From the NCBI GenBank assembly GCA_020845575.1, contig JADLFL010000044.1, positions 124,001 to 188,000 of the forward strand: 64,000 nt of DNA, given 5' to 3'. This DNA is from Acidobacteriota bacterium. Lineage in GTDB: Bacteria > Acidobacteriota > Vicinamibacteria > Vicinamibacterales > Vicinamibacteraceae. Positions 9,034 to 17,259 of this stretch are shown here, one piece after another; positions within the stretch are counted from its first letter, which is position 1; each line of letters begins with the position of its first letter. The translations under genes and the position numbers were made by a program. The notes beneath the pieces are model-generated. The model was not told the DNA's origin. It worked only from the letters and a program-made list of their open reading frames with translations, and ran no database searches.

Positions 9034-10277
9034 GCGTGCACGTGCAGGACGCGCCCGAAGCGCAGGCAGACGTCGAGGTCCCCCGCAGCGGCCAGACCAT
9101 CGCCGCGGCGACGGCCTTCGCCGCGCTGTTCTCCGCGGTGGGCATCGGCCTGTACGGCCTCACGTTCTTCTACGACTTCTTCGTGCAGGACTTCGGCTGG
9201 ACGCGGCAGCAGGTCACGTCAGGCAACGCCTACGCGAAACTGATCGTCGGGCCGCTCTTCGGCTACATCGCGGGCTGGCTGATCGATCGCTACGGTCCGC
9301 GGCGGCTGCTGCTCGTGGGCATCGTGATGGCGGGCGGCGCGATGGTGGGCCTCGGCATGGTGTCGACGCTCGCCGCGTTCTACATCTGCTACCTGTTCAA
9401 CGCGCTCGGCTACGTGTTCGGCGGGCCGCTGCCGGTGCAGGTGCTGCTGTCGCGCTGGTTCACCACCGCGCGCGGCAAGGCGATGGGGTTCGCCTACCTC
9501 GGGATCGGCATCGGCGGCACTGTCGTCCCGGGCGTCGCGTACTGGCTCACGACGACGTTCGGATGGCAGCGCGCGATGCAGGTACTCGGGCTCCTGATGA
9601 TCGCGCTCGCGTGGCCGCTCGCCTGGTTCGTGAAGGACGCACCGCCGTCGTTCCTCGCCAGTCAGGTCCAGCGGCGCGCCGCGCCGGCGCTCGGCGAGGT
9701 GCTGCGATCGCCCGCGTTCTATCTCCTGCTCGTGGGCAGCATGTGCTCGATCGGCGCGGTCGGCGGCACGATGCAGAACCTCAAGCTCTATCTCAGCCTC
9801 GATCACCAGTACGGGCAGGGCGAGGTAGCGCGCATCCTGTCGCTCGTGCTCGCGGGCAGCATCATCGGCCGCCTGCTCATGGGCTGGCTGGCCGATCGCT
9901 GGCAGCGCAAGTACGTCATGCTCCTGATCTACGTCATCGTCGCCGGCTCGATTCCGCTCCTGCTCCTGGCCGAGTCGTGGACGATGCTGCACGTGTTCGC
10001 ACTGCTGTTCGGCATCGGCCTCGGCGGCGACTACATGATCATCCCGCTGATGGCCGCCGACCTGTTCGGCGTCCAGCGCCTCGGCCGCGTGATGGGCTTC
10101 GTCCTCACCGCCGACGGGCTCGCCGAAGCGCTGTCGCCCATGTTCGTCGCAGGCCTGCGCGACCGCATGGGCACGTATCGCCCCGGCTTCCTGCTGCTGA
10201 TGACCCTGGCCGCCATCGGCGCGGCCGCAGTCGCAATGCTGCCCGCAGCACAGAAAAGGGAAAAGTCCAAAGGGTAA
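9030..10277 (+). CDS. MFS transporter
   Basis: 415 residues. The start ATG 9030 overlaps the previous stop (ATGA). About 12 hydrophobic segments are visible, with a central loop around residues 205-225. The loop '[16 protein letters not shown]' between segments 2 and 3 matches the MFS motif G-x3-D-R-x-G-x-R-R, and the second half repeats it ('[15 protein letters not shown]'). It resembles the oxalate/formate antiporter and monocarboxylate-transporter branch. Being last in the oxidoreductase operon, it probably moves the operon's substrate or product across the inner membrane. The final codons and stop lie inside the left arm of a 35-bp inverted repeat. Confidence 0.9.
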   Translation: MSVHVQDAPEAQADVEVPRSGQTIAAATAFAALFSAVGIGLYGLTFFYDFFVQDFGWTRQQVTSGNAYAKLIVGPLFGYIAGWLIDRYGPRRLLLVGIVMAGGAMVGLGMVSTLAAFYICYLFNALGYVFGGPLPVQVLLSRWFTTARGKAMGFAYLGIGIGGTVVPGVAYWLTTTFGWQRAMQVLGLLMIALAWPLAWFVKDAPPSFLASQVQRRAAPALGEVLRSPAFYLLLVGSMCSIGAVGGTMQNLKLYLSLDHQYGQGEVARILSLVLAGSIIGRLLMGWLADRWQRKYVMLLIYVIVAGSIPLLLLAESWTMLHVFALLFGIGLGGDYMIIPLMAADLFGVQRLGRVMGFVLTADGLAEALSPMFVAGLRDRMGTYRPGFLLLMTLAAIGAAAVAMLPAAQKREKSKG

Positions 10278-10424
10278 CGGACAAGGACAGCCACAAAGGT
10301 TCAAGGCGAAGGGCACAAGGTGGAAGCCAAGCGTGAAAAGCCGCTGCCCGAGCCTTCGCTCGTTTCCCTTGATGCTTCCGTCTTTTTCGCTGTCCTTGTC
10401 CGTTACCCTTTGGACTTTTCCCTT
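10256..10424. repeat. Perfect 35-bp inverted repeat, purine/pyrimidine-biased, 99-bp spacer
   Basis: Left arm 10256-10290 begins AAGGGAAAAGTCC and ends ACAAGGACAG. The right arm 10390-10424 is its exact reverse complement. The left arm contains the last codons and stop of the MFS gene; the right arm ends 12 bases before the stop codon of the convergent yvcK-like gene. It could act as a bidirectional terminator. Related purine-rich sequence recurs at 40868-41131 and, as pyrimidine strand only, at 41962-42046. Confidence 0.9.
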
Positions 10425-10436
10425 GTCACAGCGTCC

Positions 10437-11399
10437 CTATAGCAGTCGCCGTGCGAGTACTCCCCAGACGGCGTACGCGAGGCGCCGGCGTTGGTGGCGG
10501 GCGATGGGGCCGTGCCAGAACGGGGCTTCCACGACTTCGACGCCTGACGGGATGTCGCCGAGCGGCAGCGGGTGTTTGTCCTCCGCGACGTAGCGGTCGA
10601 GCACGTCGGCGGGCGGGCGGCCGACGTTGAACAGGACGGCGTCGACAGGGCGGCCGATCGCGTCCGCGATCTGTCGAACCGCATCGGCTGCCGTGAAGTG
10701 CCGCATGCCGCGCCCTTCGGTGAGCAGATTCGCCACGAGCACGACGGGGCCGCGGAACGACTGCAGCGTGTCTCGCACGCCGTCGACGAGCAGCGGCGGG
10801 AGCAGGCTCGTGTAGAACGAGCCCGGTCCGATCACGATCGCATCGGCGCGCGCGAGGGCATCACGCGCCGCGGGATGGATCGCGACGGCCGGCGACAGCC
10901 ACACGCGTTGCACGAACTGTCCCGCCGCCTGGCCGGCATCGACCTCCACCTCGCCGCTCGTCGTGGATCCGTCGCCGTACTCGGCACACAGGCTGGCGCT
11001 CTCGGTACTGACGGGCCAGACGTATCCGCGACAGCCGAGCACCGCACGCAGGCCATCGACAGCCGCCAGGAAGTCGCCGCTGAACTGCTCCATCATCGAC
11101 AGCAGCAAGTTGCCGCCGGTATGGCCCCCGAGCCGGTGGTGTTCGAGCGTGGGCAGTCGCGTGAGCAGGACACGCCGCGCCTCGCCCTCGTCGCGTGCGA
11201 GCGCGAGCGCGCACTTGAGCACGTCGCCGGGGGGCAGCACGCCCAGCTCGTCGCGCAACACGCCGGAACTCCCGCCGCTGTCGAACATCGTGACGATGGC
11301 ATGGACCTGCAGCCAGGGGTTGGTCTTCAACCCGCCGAGGAGGCTCGGGAGTCCGGTGCCGCCACCAAGACATCCCACGTGCAGTTCGCGCAACCGCAT
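10437..11399 (-). CDS. yvcK: YvcK/CofD-like gluconeogenesis factor
   Basis: 320 residues; start chosen at ATG 11399 ('MRLRELHVGCLGGGTGLPSL'). The glycine-rich 'GGGTGLPSLLGGLK', 'MFDSGGSSGVLRDELGVLPP' and 'LGGHTGGNLLLSMM' are signature sequences of the YvcK/YbhK branch of the CofD-like family, and 'VIGPGSFYTSLLPPLLVDGV' is the family's second conserved block. YvcK proteins bind UDP-GlcNAc or UDP-glucose and affect cell shape and growth on gluconeogenic carbon sources. There is no RapZ or WhiA neighbour as in Firmicutes. The upstream side holds heptamer repeats and a palindrome; the downstream end faces the MFS gene. Confidence 0.9.
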   Translation of the reverse strand: MRLRELHVGCLGGGTGLPSLLGGLKTNPWLQVHAIVTMFDSGGSSGVLRDELGVLPPGDVLKCALALARDEGEARRVLLTRLPTLEHHRLGGHTGGNLLLSMMEQFSGDFLAAVDGLRAVLGCRGYVWPVSTESASLCAEYGDGSTTSGEVEVDAGQAAGQFVQRVWLSPAVAIHPAARDALARADAIVIGPGSFYTSLLPPLLVDGVRDTLQSFRGPVVLVANLLTEGRGMRHFTAADAVRQIADAIGRPVDAVLFNVGRPPADVLDRYVAEDKHPLPLGDIPSGVEVVEAPFWHGPIARHQRRRLAYAVWGVLARRLL

Positions 11400-11415
11400 G
11401 GCGCGCCATTGTCCT

Positions 11416-11500
11416 CCGGCAACCGGCAACCGGCAACCGTGGGCCGCGCACCGGGCAACCGGGCAACCGGGTGTAGGGGCGACGCATGCGTCGCCCCTAC
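11416..11500. repeat. CGGCAAC heptamers followed by a GTAGGGGCGACG palindrome
   Basis: Heptamers of the CGGCAAC type occupy about 11416-11438 and 11449-11469. Directly after them GTAGGGGCGACGCA (11473-11486) is followed by its reverse complement TGCGTCGCCCCTAC (11487-11500) without spacer, a perfect 28-bp palindrome. The element separates divergent yvcK and the nucleotidyltransferase-like gene. Related 'GTAGGGGCG' ends recur near 35334-35347 and 41946-41956. Confidence 0.85.
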
Positions 11501-11579
11501 GTGAAGTCGTACGACGGCCAAGCCACCGTCCGAGCGCCAAGGACGGGGAGAGGCAGCGCTGTTAGTACAATCGAACGAT

Positions 11580-12305
11580 ATGACCGCGCTGCAGGCTGCC
11601 GCCAGACTCGCTGACGACCTGGCGGGGATGTTCGGGGCGCGATTGCGCGCCGTGGTGATGTTCGGCACGCACGCGCGTCCGCACCCGCGCGCGGTCTCGG
11701 CGCCGATTCAGACGCTGGCGCTCGTGGACTCGCTGACGTACGCCGACCTGGCGGCCGGCGCCGAACGCGCCGGCGACTGGCATGCGCACGGGCTCGACAT
11801 GCCACTTCTGATGCCGATGGCCGAGTTCGGCCACAGCCTCGACGCGTTCCCGCTCGAGTACGGCGACATCATCGCGCACCACATCGTCGTGCGCGGCGAC
11901 GATCCGTTCGCCGGGCTCACCGTCGGCGACGAGGACATGCGTCGCGCGTGCGAAGTGAACGCGCGGTCGCACGCCATCCACCTGCGCGAGGGCTTCCTGC
12001 TGGCGCGGCATCGCGCCAGCGAGATCGCTGACCTCATCGTGGCGTCGGCACGGCCGTTCGCGGCGCTGGTGCAGACGTTCGCGCTGGTGACCGGCGCGCC
12101 GCGCCCACTTCCGCCAGACGCCCTCGCGGCGCACGTCGCGCGCGTGGCGCACGTGGACGCCGACCTGCTCGCGCGCCTGCTCCGGATCGAAGAGGACCGC
12201 ACGCTCGACGCAAGCGAAGCCGTGCAGTTGTATCCGCCATACCTCGACGCGGTGCACGGCCTCGTGAAGGCCATCGATACGTGGAGCCCCGAGGACGCGC
12301 GTTGA
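11580..12305 (+). CDS. Nucleotidyltransferase-like hypothetical protein
   Basis: 241 residues. The N-terminus 'LADDLAGMFGARLRAVVMFG' followed by 'THARPHPRA' resembles the start of a polymerase-beta-type nucleotidyltransferase (helix, then the strand before the 'GS/GT' motif). The canonical acidic pair is not obvious, so catalytic ability is doubtful. The rest is mainly helical with no recognised domain. It has no signal peptide. The stop overlaps the start of the TPM gene (TGATG), so it heads the chain running to 18261. Function unknown. Confidence 0.7.
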   Translation: MTALQAAARLADDLAGMFGARLRAVVMFGTHARPHPRAVSAPIQTLALVDSLTYADLAAGAERAGDWHAHGLDMPLLMPMAEFGHSLDAFPLEYGDIIAHHIVVRGDDPFAGLTVGDEDMRRACEVNARSHAIHLREGFLLARHRASEIADLIVASARPFAALVQTFALVTGAPRPLPPDALAAHVARVAHVDADLLARLLRIEEDRTLDASEAVQLYPPYLDAVHGLVKAIDTWSPEDAR

Positions 12306-13123
12306 TGCGAGCGTGGCTGGCAAGCCTGACGATGCTGGTCGGGTTGCTCGTGTGGTCGGCACCACTGCGTGCGCAGGAGGCATTGCCGGCGCTCACGCAG
12401 CCGGTCAACGACTTCGCCAACGTCATCGATCCCGCCAGCAAGGCACGCCTCGACGACCTGATCCGTCGACTCCACGCCGCCACGGGCGACACCATCGTCG
12501 TGGCCACCCGCGACGCGATCGCGCCGTTCGCCGACGAGCGTGAACTGGCCGTGACGTGGTTCGAGAACGGCGGGCGCGGAATCGGCGACAAGGACAAGGA
12601 CGCGGGCGTGCTGTTCCTGCTCGCGCCGAAGGATCGCGCGGTCTGGATCGAAGTGGGGTACGGGCTCGAAGGCGCGATCACCGACGGCTTCGCGGGCAGC
12701 GTGAGCCGGCAGGTCATGGCGCCGTTGTTCCGCGAAGGACGCTACGGTGAGGGCCTGCTGGCCGGTGTGACGACGGTGGCCGAGCGGATTGCGAAGGAGC
12801 GAAACGTCTCGCTGGGCGATCTGCCGCGGCCCGAACCCGCGCGCCGGCAGGGTACGGGCATCCCGCTCTGGGTCATCATCCTGCTGTTCGTGTTGTTCCT
12901 GTGGCTGTCGAGCCGTGGCGGCGGCGGGTCGGGTCATCGGCGGCGCGGACGCGCGGACTCGATGTGGGGACCGTCGTGGAGCGGCTGGGGCACTGGGATG
13001 AGCGGTGGTCGGTCGGGTGGATTCGGCGGAGGCAGCTTCGGAGGCGGGAGCTTCGGCGGAGGCGGCTTCGGCGGATTCGGGGGCGGGATGAGTGGTGGCG
13101 GAGGTGGCGGCGCGCGCTGGTGA
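12305..13123 (+). CDS. TPM (Psb32/YgcG) domain protein with glycine-rich C-terminus
   Basis: 272 residues. The start at 12305 overlaps the preceding stop and gives a clean signal peptide ending at 'APLRAQ'. Residues about 30-165 are the TPM domain ('VNDFANVIDPASKARLDDLI', 'GVLFLLAPKDRAVWIEVGYG'). A transmembrane helix follows near 187-203 ('IPLWVIILLFVLFLWL'), then a long Gly/Ser/Phe tail, the usual YgcG ending. TPM proteins are membrane-anchored with the domain outside the cytoplasm; in many bacteria they sit next to LemA, as here (next gene 49 bases downstream). Exact role unknown, possibly envelope maintenance. Confidence 0.9.
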   Translation: MRAWLASLTMLVGLLVWSAPLRAQEALPALTQPVNDFANVIDPASKARLDDLIRRLHAATGDTIVVATRDAIAPFADERELAVTWFENGGRGIGDKDKDAGVLFLLAPKDRAVWIEVGYGLEGAITDGFAGSVSRQVMAPLFREGRYGEGLLAGVTTVAERIAKERNVSLGDLPRPEPARRQGTGIPLWVIILLFVLFLWLSSRGGGGSGHRRRGRADSMWGPSWSGWGTGMSGGRSGGFGGGSFGGGSFGGGGFGGFGGGMSGGGGGGARW

Positions 13124-13172
13124 GCGCGTGAGCCGTGCGGGAGTGAGGGTCTACGTGGACGTGAGGACAACG

Positions 13173-13739
13173 ATGAATCGACGAACTTTCTGGCAGCGCG
13201 CGGCGCTGACACTGGCGCTCTTCTCCGCAAGCGGCTGCTCGTACAACAGCTTCACGGGGCAGCAGGAGGCCATCAAGGGATCGTGGTCGGAGGTGGAGAA
13301 CCAGTTGCAGCGCCGCAACGACCTCATCCCGAACCTGGTGGCCACGGTGAAGGGCTTCGCAGCGCAGGAGAAGGACATCCTCGATCGCATCGCCGCGTCG
13401 CGGGAGAAGCTGTCTGGTGCCCGCACGCCCGACGAGACCATCGCCGCCGCCAACGAACAGAGCTCGGCGCTCGCACGACTGCTCGTGGTCGTGGAGAACT
13501 ACCCGCAGCTCAAGTCCAACGAGAACTTCATGCGGCTGCAGGACGAATTGTCGGGCACCGAGAACCGCATCGCCGTCGCACGCGGGCGCTACAACGAGAA
13601 GGTGCAGGCCTACAACGCGCTGCGTCGCAGCTTCCCGGCCAACATGACGGCGAAGATCTTCGGCTTCGAGGAGTGGAAGTACTTCGAAGCTCCCGCCGCA
13701 GCGCGCGAGGTCCCGACAGTCGACTTCTCGCCGAAATGA
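13173..13739 (+). CDS. lemA: LemA family lipoprotein
   Basis: 188 residues from ATG 13173. The signal peptide ends in the lipobox-like 'LFSASGC', so it is probably a lipoprotein. The remainder is a helical LemA domain with the family hallmark 'VENQLQRRNDLIPNLVATVK', then 'ARGRYNEKVQAYNALRRSFP'. The TPM-LemA pairing is common across bacteria and suggests a joint membrane complex; function is not established. The stop overlaps the start of the next gene (ATGA). Confidence 0.93.
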   Translation: MNRRTFWQRAALTLALFSASGCSYNSFTGQQEAIKGSWSEVENQLQRRNDLIPNLVATVKGFAAQEKDILDRIAASREKLSGARTPDETIAAANEQSSALARLLVVVENYPQLKSNENFMRLQDELSGTENRIAVARGRYNEKVQAYNALRRSFPANMTAKIFGFEEWKYFEAPAAAREVPTVDFSPK

Positions 13740-16700
13740 TCCGACGCTCCGTGACAGCCGCTGCCTGTGGGGCGGCGGCCGGTCTCGGCTACTGGGCCTC
13801 GCTCGGTTCGATCGACCGCATGCAGGGCCCGACGGAAGCCGTGCGCGTGGCGATGCTGCCATCGCTCGGCACGCTCGGCCTCTGCGTCGCCGCGGGCGCA
13901 GCACTGTTCGCGATCGTCACGCTCGCAACGCTACGACTCGCGCGATCATTCGCCATCCTTCTGGAGCGAAGGGGCTTTGGCCCGTTGGACGACGCAGACG
14001 GGACCCGTGCAGCGGCTGTCGTGGACGCGGTCGCGTCGGTGTTGGCCGGCGCGGCGCTGCTCTGTCTCCCGTTCCTGCCGTGGCTGGCAGACGGACTTCC
14101 CGCGCTGATGCTGCTTGCCGGTCCCGGTGCGCGTCTCGCGTGGGCCGTCCTCGCCGCACTCGCCGTCTGGGCCGCCGTCGACACGTGGCGTGCGTCGGCC
14201 TCACCCGTGGAATCGCCGCACGATCGCGAACGGCGTCCGCGCGCGACCCTGCCATTCGGCATTCGGCATTCGGCATTCGGCGTTTCGATGGCCGTCCTGC
14301 TCGCGAGCCTGCTGTCGTCGGCGGTACTGGCGCGCCAGTTCACGCGGACGCCGCTGTTCCCCGGCGGCGACGAACCGCACTATCTCGTCATCGCGCAGAG
14401 CCTCTGGCGCGATGGCGATCTGCGCATCGAGAACAACCACACGCGCGGCGACTACCAGGAGTACTTCCATCGCACGCTGGCGCCGCACTACCTCACGCGC
14501 GGTGTCGATCGCCAGATCTACTCCATCCATCCCATCGGCATGCCGGTGCTCATGACGCCGGTGTACGCGCTCGGCGGCTACGACCTCGTGGTGTACGCGC
14601 TGCTGCTGCTTGCGGCCATCGCGATGACCGCCGCATGGCGCCTCGCGTGGACCGTCACGGGATCGGCGTCGGCCGCCACGTTCGCGTGGGCGGCCATGGC
14701 GCTCGGACCACCGTGGATCTTCAACACGTTCGCCGTGTACCCGGAGGTACCAGCAGCGTGCGCGGTGGCACTCGCGTTCGCGCTGACGGCCCAGCGGGAG
14801 ACCGCGGCGAGTGCGCTGACGCGGCCGGCATGGTCGTGGTGGGCGGCGGGCCTCGCCATCGCGAGCCTCCCGTGGTTCAGCACGAAGTACGTGGTGATGG
14901 GCGCGCTGCTCGGCCTCGTGACGATACTGCGCGTGTGGCTGCCGGTGCCGCGCGGCGACGCGCGAGGGATCGCGCTGCGCCGCACGCGTGCCGTGGTCGT
15001 GCCCAACGCGGTGAGCCTCGCGGGATGGTTCCTGTTCTTCAAGCTGATCTGGGGCACGTGGTCGCCCGCCGCCCCGTACGGCACGCAGCGTGAGACACGC
15101 CTGGAATACCTGCCGTCCGGTGGGCCCGGCCTGCTGTTCGATCAGGAGTACGGCATCGTCGCCTTCGCGCCGGCGCTGCTGATGGTGCTGCCAGGGCTGT
15201 GGGTACTGTGGCGTCAGGGTGGCCCGCGACGACGGCTGGCCATCGAGATCGTGGCGGTGTTCGCGGGGCTGCTCGGTGTTGTCGGCGCGTTCCACATCTG
15301 GTGGGGTGGCAGCGCGATCGTCGGGCGGCCGCTCGTGTCGGCGCTGCCGCTGCTCATCGTTCCTGTTGCCGCGCAGTGGGCGGCGTGTGCCGGCCAGTCC
15401 GTGCGTCGCGCCGCGCAGGTCGTGCTGTTGTGCGTGGGTACGGCGCTCACGGTGCTGCTCGCCGTGGCCCAGACGGGATTGCTGCTGGTGGCAGGACGCG
15501 ACGGATCGTCGCAGGTGCTGGAATACCTCGCGCCATCGACGCCCGTGTGGACCACACTGCCGACATTCCTGCGTCAGTCGCCCGCGCAGGCGTGGATCGG
15601 CGTCCTGTTGTGGGCCGGCGTCGCCCTGATGTGTGGCGCCATTCTCGGCCGCCGCATGACGAACGGGCCAAAGCCCGTTCGCTCCGGTCCGGATGGAGCG
15701 CACGGGTTTCAACCCGTGCGACACGCGTATCTGGGCGCGTGGGTGCTGGTGGTGGGCGTTGCCGCCATCGTCTCCGGGATCGGCGCAACGGCGCGCGCAC
15801 CGAGCACGCCGCCCCCGGCGCTCGACGAACGTGCTCGCGTGCGGCTCCTCGACGAGTACGACGCCGCGAACCGGCCGCTGGCGATTCGTTACGATCCGCT
15901 GACGCGAATCGACCCGCGGACCGTTCCCGAGTCGGTCCCGCTCGTCGTCCACGCGGCTGGCGATCGCCGCGAAGATCGCGCCACGCAGTTGTTCGGGAGG
16001 CGCCTGTCGCTCCCGGCGGGCACCTACGGCGTCGACCTCATCTTCCCACCCGAGGGTGCGGGTGCCCCTGCCGCGCCGACTGCCGTCGATGGCGCGCTCG
16101 CCGTCCACGCGGGCCGCGTGAGCCCTCCGCTCGAGACGTGGTCCGTGTCCGTGGAGCCGCCGGGCTCGTGGGGGCGCACGTTCTCGCTGCCTGTCGACAT
16201 CGGGTTCGTCGGGTTCAAGGCGTCGGCCACCATCACCGCGGCGTCGCCGCGACTCCGCCTCACGCCGCAGCACATCGTCGATGCGAGCGCTCGACCACTG
16301 ACACCCGCCGTGCTCGGTAGTCAGACCTACGCCGGCGTCGGCGTGCTCGTCCATGGCGAGGACGCGTGGCCCGAGCCGACGGGCGTCTGGCTGCGCGGCG
16401 CCTCGACCGTCATGCTGACGCTCGTGTTCCCCGACGATGTGCTGCGCACGTTCGATCTCCGTGCGGGCGCGGTGCCCGTCGACGTGACCGCGCAGTGGGG
16501 CGGCACGACAACGACGTGGAGGCTGTCTCCCGGCGAAGTGGTCCGCACCATCATCGACGCGCCGTCGCTGCGCGCCGGACAGCAGAGTCGATCGGCGCAA
16601 CTCCGGATCACGACGTCATCGGGATTCGTTCCCGCCGAGGTCGAACCCGGCAGCCGCGATCGTCGCCAACTTGGCGTGTGGCTCGAACTGGGCCGCACGG

Positions 16701-16780
16701 TGCCCGGCAGCGGCGTCGGATCCATACTGGGTGGGCTGAGACATGATCCGCCATCTCCTCCGCGAACAACTGGACGCTGA
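13736..16780 (+). CDS. Polytopic membrane protein, GT-C (family 39-like) glycosyltransferase-type
   Basis: 1014 residues. Many hydrophobic helices occupy roughly residues 1-690, followed by a soluble beta-rich C-terminal domain. Right after the fourth or fifth helix is 'TPLFPGGDEPHYLVIAQSLW', whose D-E pair in the first large periplasmic loop is the expected catalytic region of GT-C enzymes using polyprenyl-linked sugars. The start overlaps the lemA stop (ATGA) and the end overlaps the DinB gene by 38 bases. Two stretches look like repeat elements captured in frame: CATTCGG heptamers at 14257-14282 and a GAACGGGC hairpin at about 15660-15722. Transferred sugar and acceptor unknown. Confidence 0.75.
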   Translation: MIRRSVTAAACGAAAGLGYWASLGSIDRMQGPTEAVRVAMLPSLGTLGLCVAAGAALFAIVTLATLRLARSFAILLERRGFGPLDDADGTRAAAVVDAVASVLAGAALLCLPFLPWLADGLPALMLLAGPGARLAWAVLAALAVWAAVDTWRASASPVESPHDRERRPRATLPFGIRHSAFGVSMAVLLASLLSSAVLARQFTRTPLFPGGDEPHYLVIAQSLWRDGDLRIENNHTRGDYQEYFHRTLAPHYLTRGVDRQIYSIHPIGMPVLMTPVYALGGYDLVVYALLLLAAIAMTAAWRLAWTVTGSASAATFAWAAMALGPPWIFNTFAVYPEVPAACAVALAFALTAQRETAASALTRPAWSWWAAGLAIASLPWFSTKYVVMGALLGLVTILRVWLPVPRGDARGIALRRTRAVVVPNAVSLAGWFLFFKLIWGTWSPAAPYGTQRETRLEYLPSGGPGLLFDQEYGIVAFAPALLMVLPGLWVLWRQGGPRRRLAIEIVAVFAGLLGVVGAFHIWWGGSAIVGRPLVSALPLLIVPVAAQWAACAGQSVRRAAQVVLLCVGTALTVLLAVAQTGLLLVAGRDGSSQVLEYLAPSTPVWTTLPTFLRQSPAQAWIGVLLWAGVALMCGAILGRRMTNGPKPVRSGPDGAHGFQPVRHAYLGAWVLVVGVAAIVSGIGATARAPSTPPPALDERARVRLLDEYDAANRPLAIRYDPLTRIDPRTVPESVPLVVHAAGDRREDRATQLFGRRLSLPAGTYGVDLIFPPEGAGAPAAPTAVDGALAVHAGRVSPPLETWSVSVEPPGSWGRTFSLPVDIGFVGFKASATITAASPRLRLTPQHIVDASARPLTPAVLGSQTYAGVGVLVHGEDAWPEPTGVWLRGASTVMLTLVFPDDVLRTFDLRAGAVPVDVTAQWGGTTTTWRLSPGEVVRTIIDAPSLRAGQQSRSAQLRITTSSGFVPAEVEPGSRDRRQLGVWLELGRTVPGSGVGSILGGLRHDPPSPPRTTGR
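14257..14282. repeat. CGGCATT heptamer array inside the GT-C gene
   Basis: The heptamer CATTCGG occurs three times in a row plus a partial copy within the coding sequence, encoding 'FGIRHSAFG'. The same CGGCATT unit appears in the direct repeats flanking the SDR gene. The sequence lies in a predicted cytoplasmic loop just before a hydrophobic helix, where an insertion could be tolerated. Confidence 0.8.
15660..15722. repeat. In-frame GAACGGGC hairpin element inside the GT-C gene
   Basis: GAACGGGCCAAAGCCCGTTC (15661-15680) is a perfect hairpin, followed by CTCCGGTCCGGATGGAG (15682-15698) and GCACGGGTTTCAACCCGTGC (15700-15719), two more stems in series. It encodes the odd loop 'TNGPKPVRSGPDGAHGFQPV' between two membrane helices. 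An imperfect relative lies after the TonB receptor gene at 4667-4720. Confidence 0.85.
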
Positions 16781-17252
16781 ACTCTCGCTGACGCGGACGG
16801 TGCTCGACGCGACGGCCGACGCGCCCCTGCGCTGGCGTCCGCACGACTTGTCGTACTCGCTTGGCAGGCTCGCGATGCACGTCGCCACCTTGCCCGGATG
16901 GATTCCCACGTTCATGCGCGCGGAGTCGTACGACATGGGCGCGGGAGGGCCCGGCCCCGACGTTCCGGAACGGGCCAGCGACATTCGCGATGCGCACGCG
17001 ACGGCGGTCGCCCGCGCGCACGCCACGCTTGACGCCGCGCAGGACCCGGATCTGGCCGCCACATGGACGCTGCTGCGCGATGGACGCATCGTCGCGTCGA
17101 TGACGCGAGCCGAAGCCATCTCCCGCTACGTGGTGCGGCACATGGTGCACCATCGCGGGCAACTGACCGTATACATGCGCCTGTGCGACATCGCGGTGCC
17201 GGCCCTCTACGGCGACTCCGCCGACGCGCGTCTCCTGCCGCCGGCGCTCTGA
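16743..17252 (+). CDS. DinB family protein
   Basis: 169 residues, starting inside the end of the GT-C gene. A four-helix DinB/YfiT-like fold is indicated by the N-terminal 'HLLREQLDAELSLTRTVLDA', 'LGRLAMHVATLPGWI' with the first metal-site histidine, and the C-terminal 'VVRHMVHHRGQLTVYMR' with the H-x3-H motif. These three histidines form the usual metal site. The superfamily includes bacillithiol- and mycothiol-dependent transferases, but most members have no known reaction. The frame is followed seven bases later by the YheT-type hydrolase gene. Confidence 0.9.
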   Translation: MIRHLLREQLDAELSLTRTVLDATADAPLRWRPHDLSYSLGRLAMHVATLPGWIPTFMRAESYDMGAGGPGPDVPERASDIRDAHATAVARAHATLDAAQDPDLAATWTLLRDGRIVASMTRAEAISRYVVRHMVHHRGQLTVYMRLCDIAVPALYGDSADARLLPPAL

Positions 17253-17259
17253 CCGCTCC

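Noticed and set aside
14201..16600. Open frame of 799 codons on the minus strand opposite the GT-C gene
   Set aside because: Composition is dominated by Arg, His and Gln with no motif. The plus-strand frame has regular membrane helices and operon overlaps.
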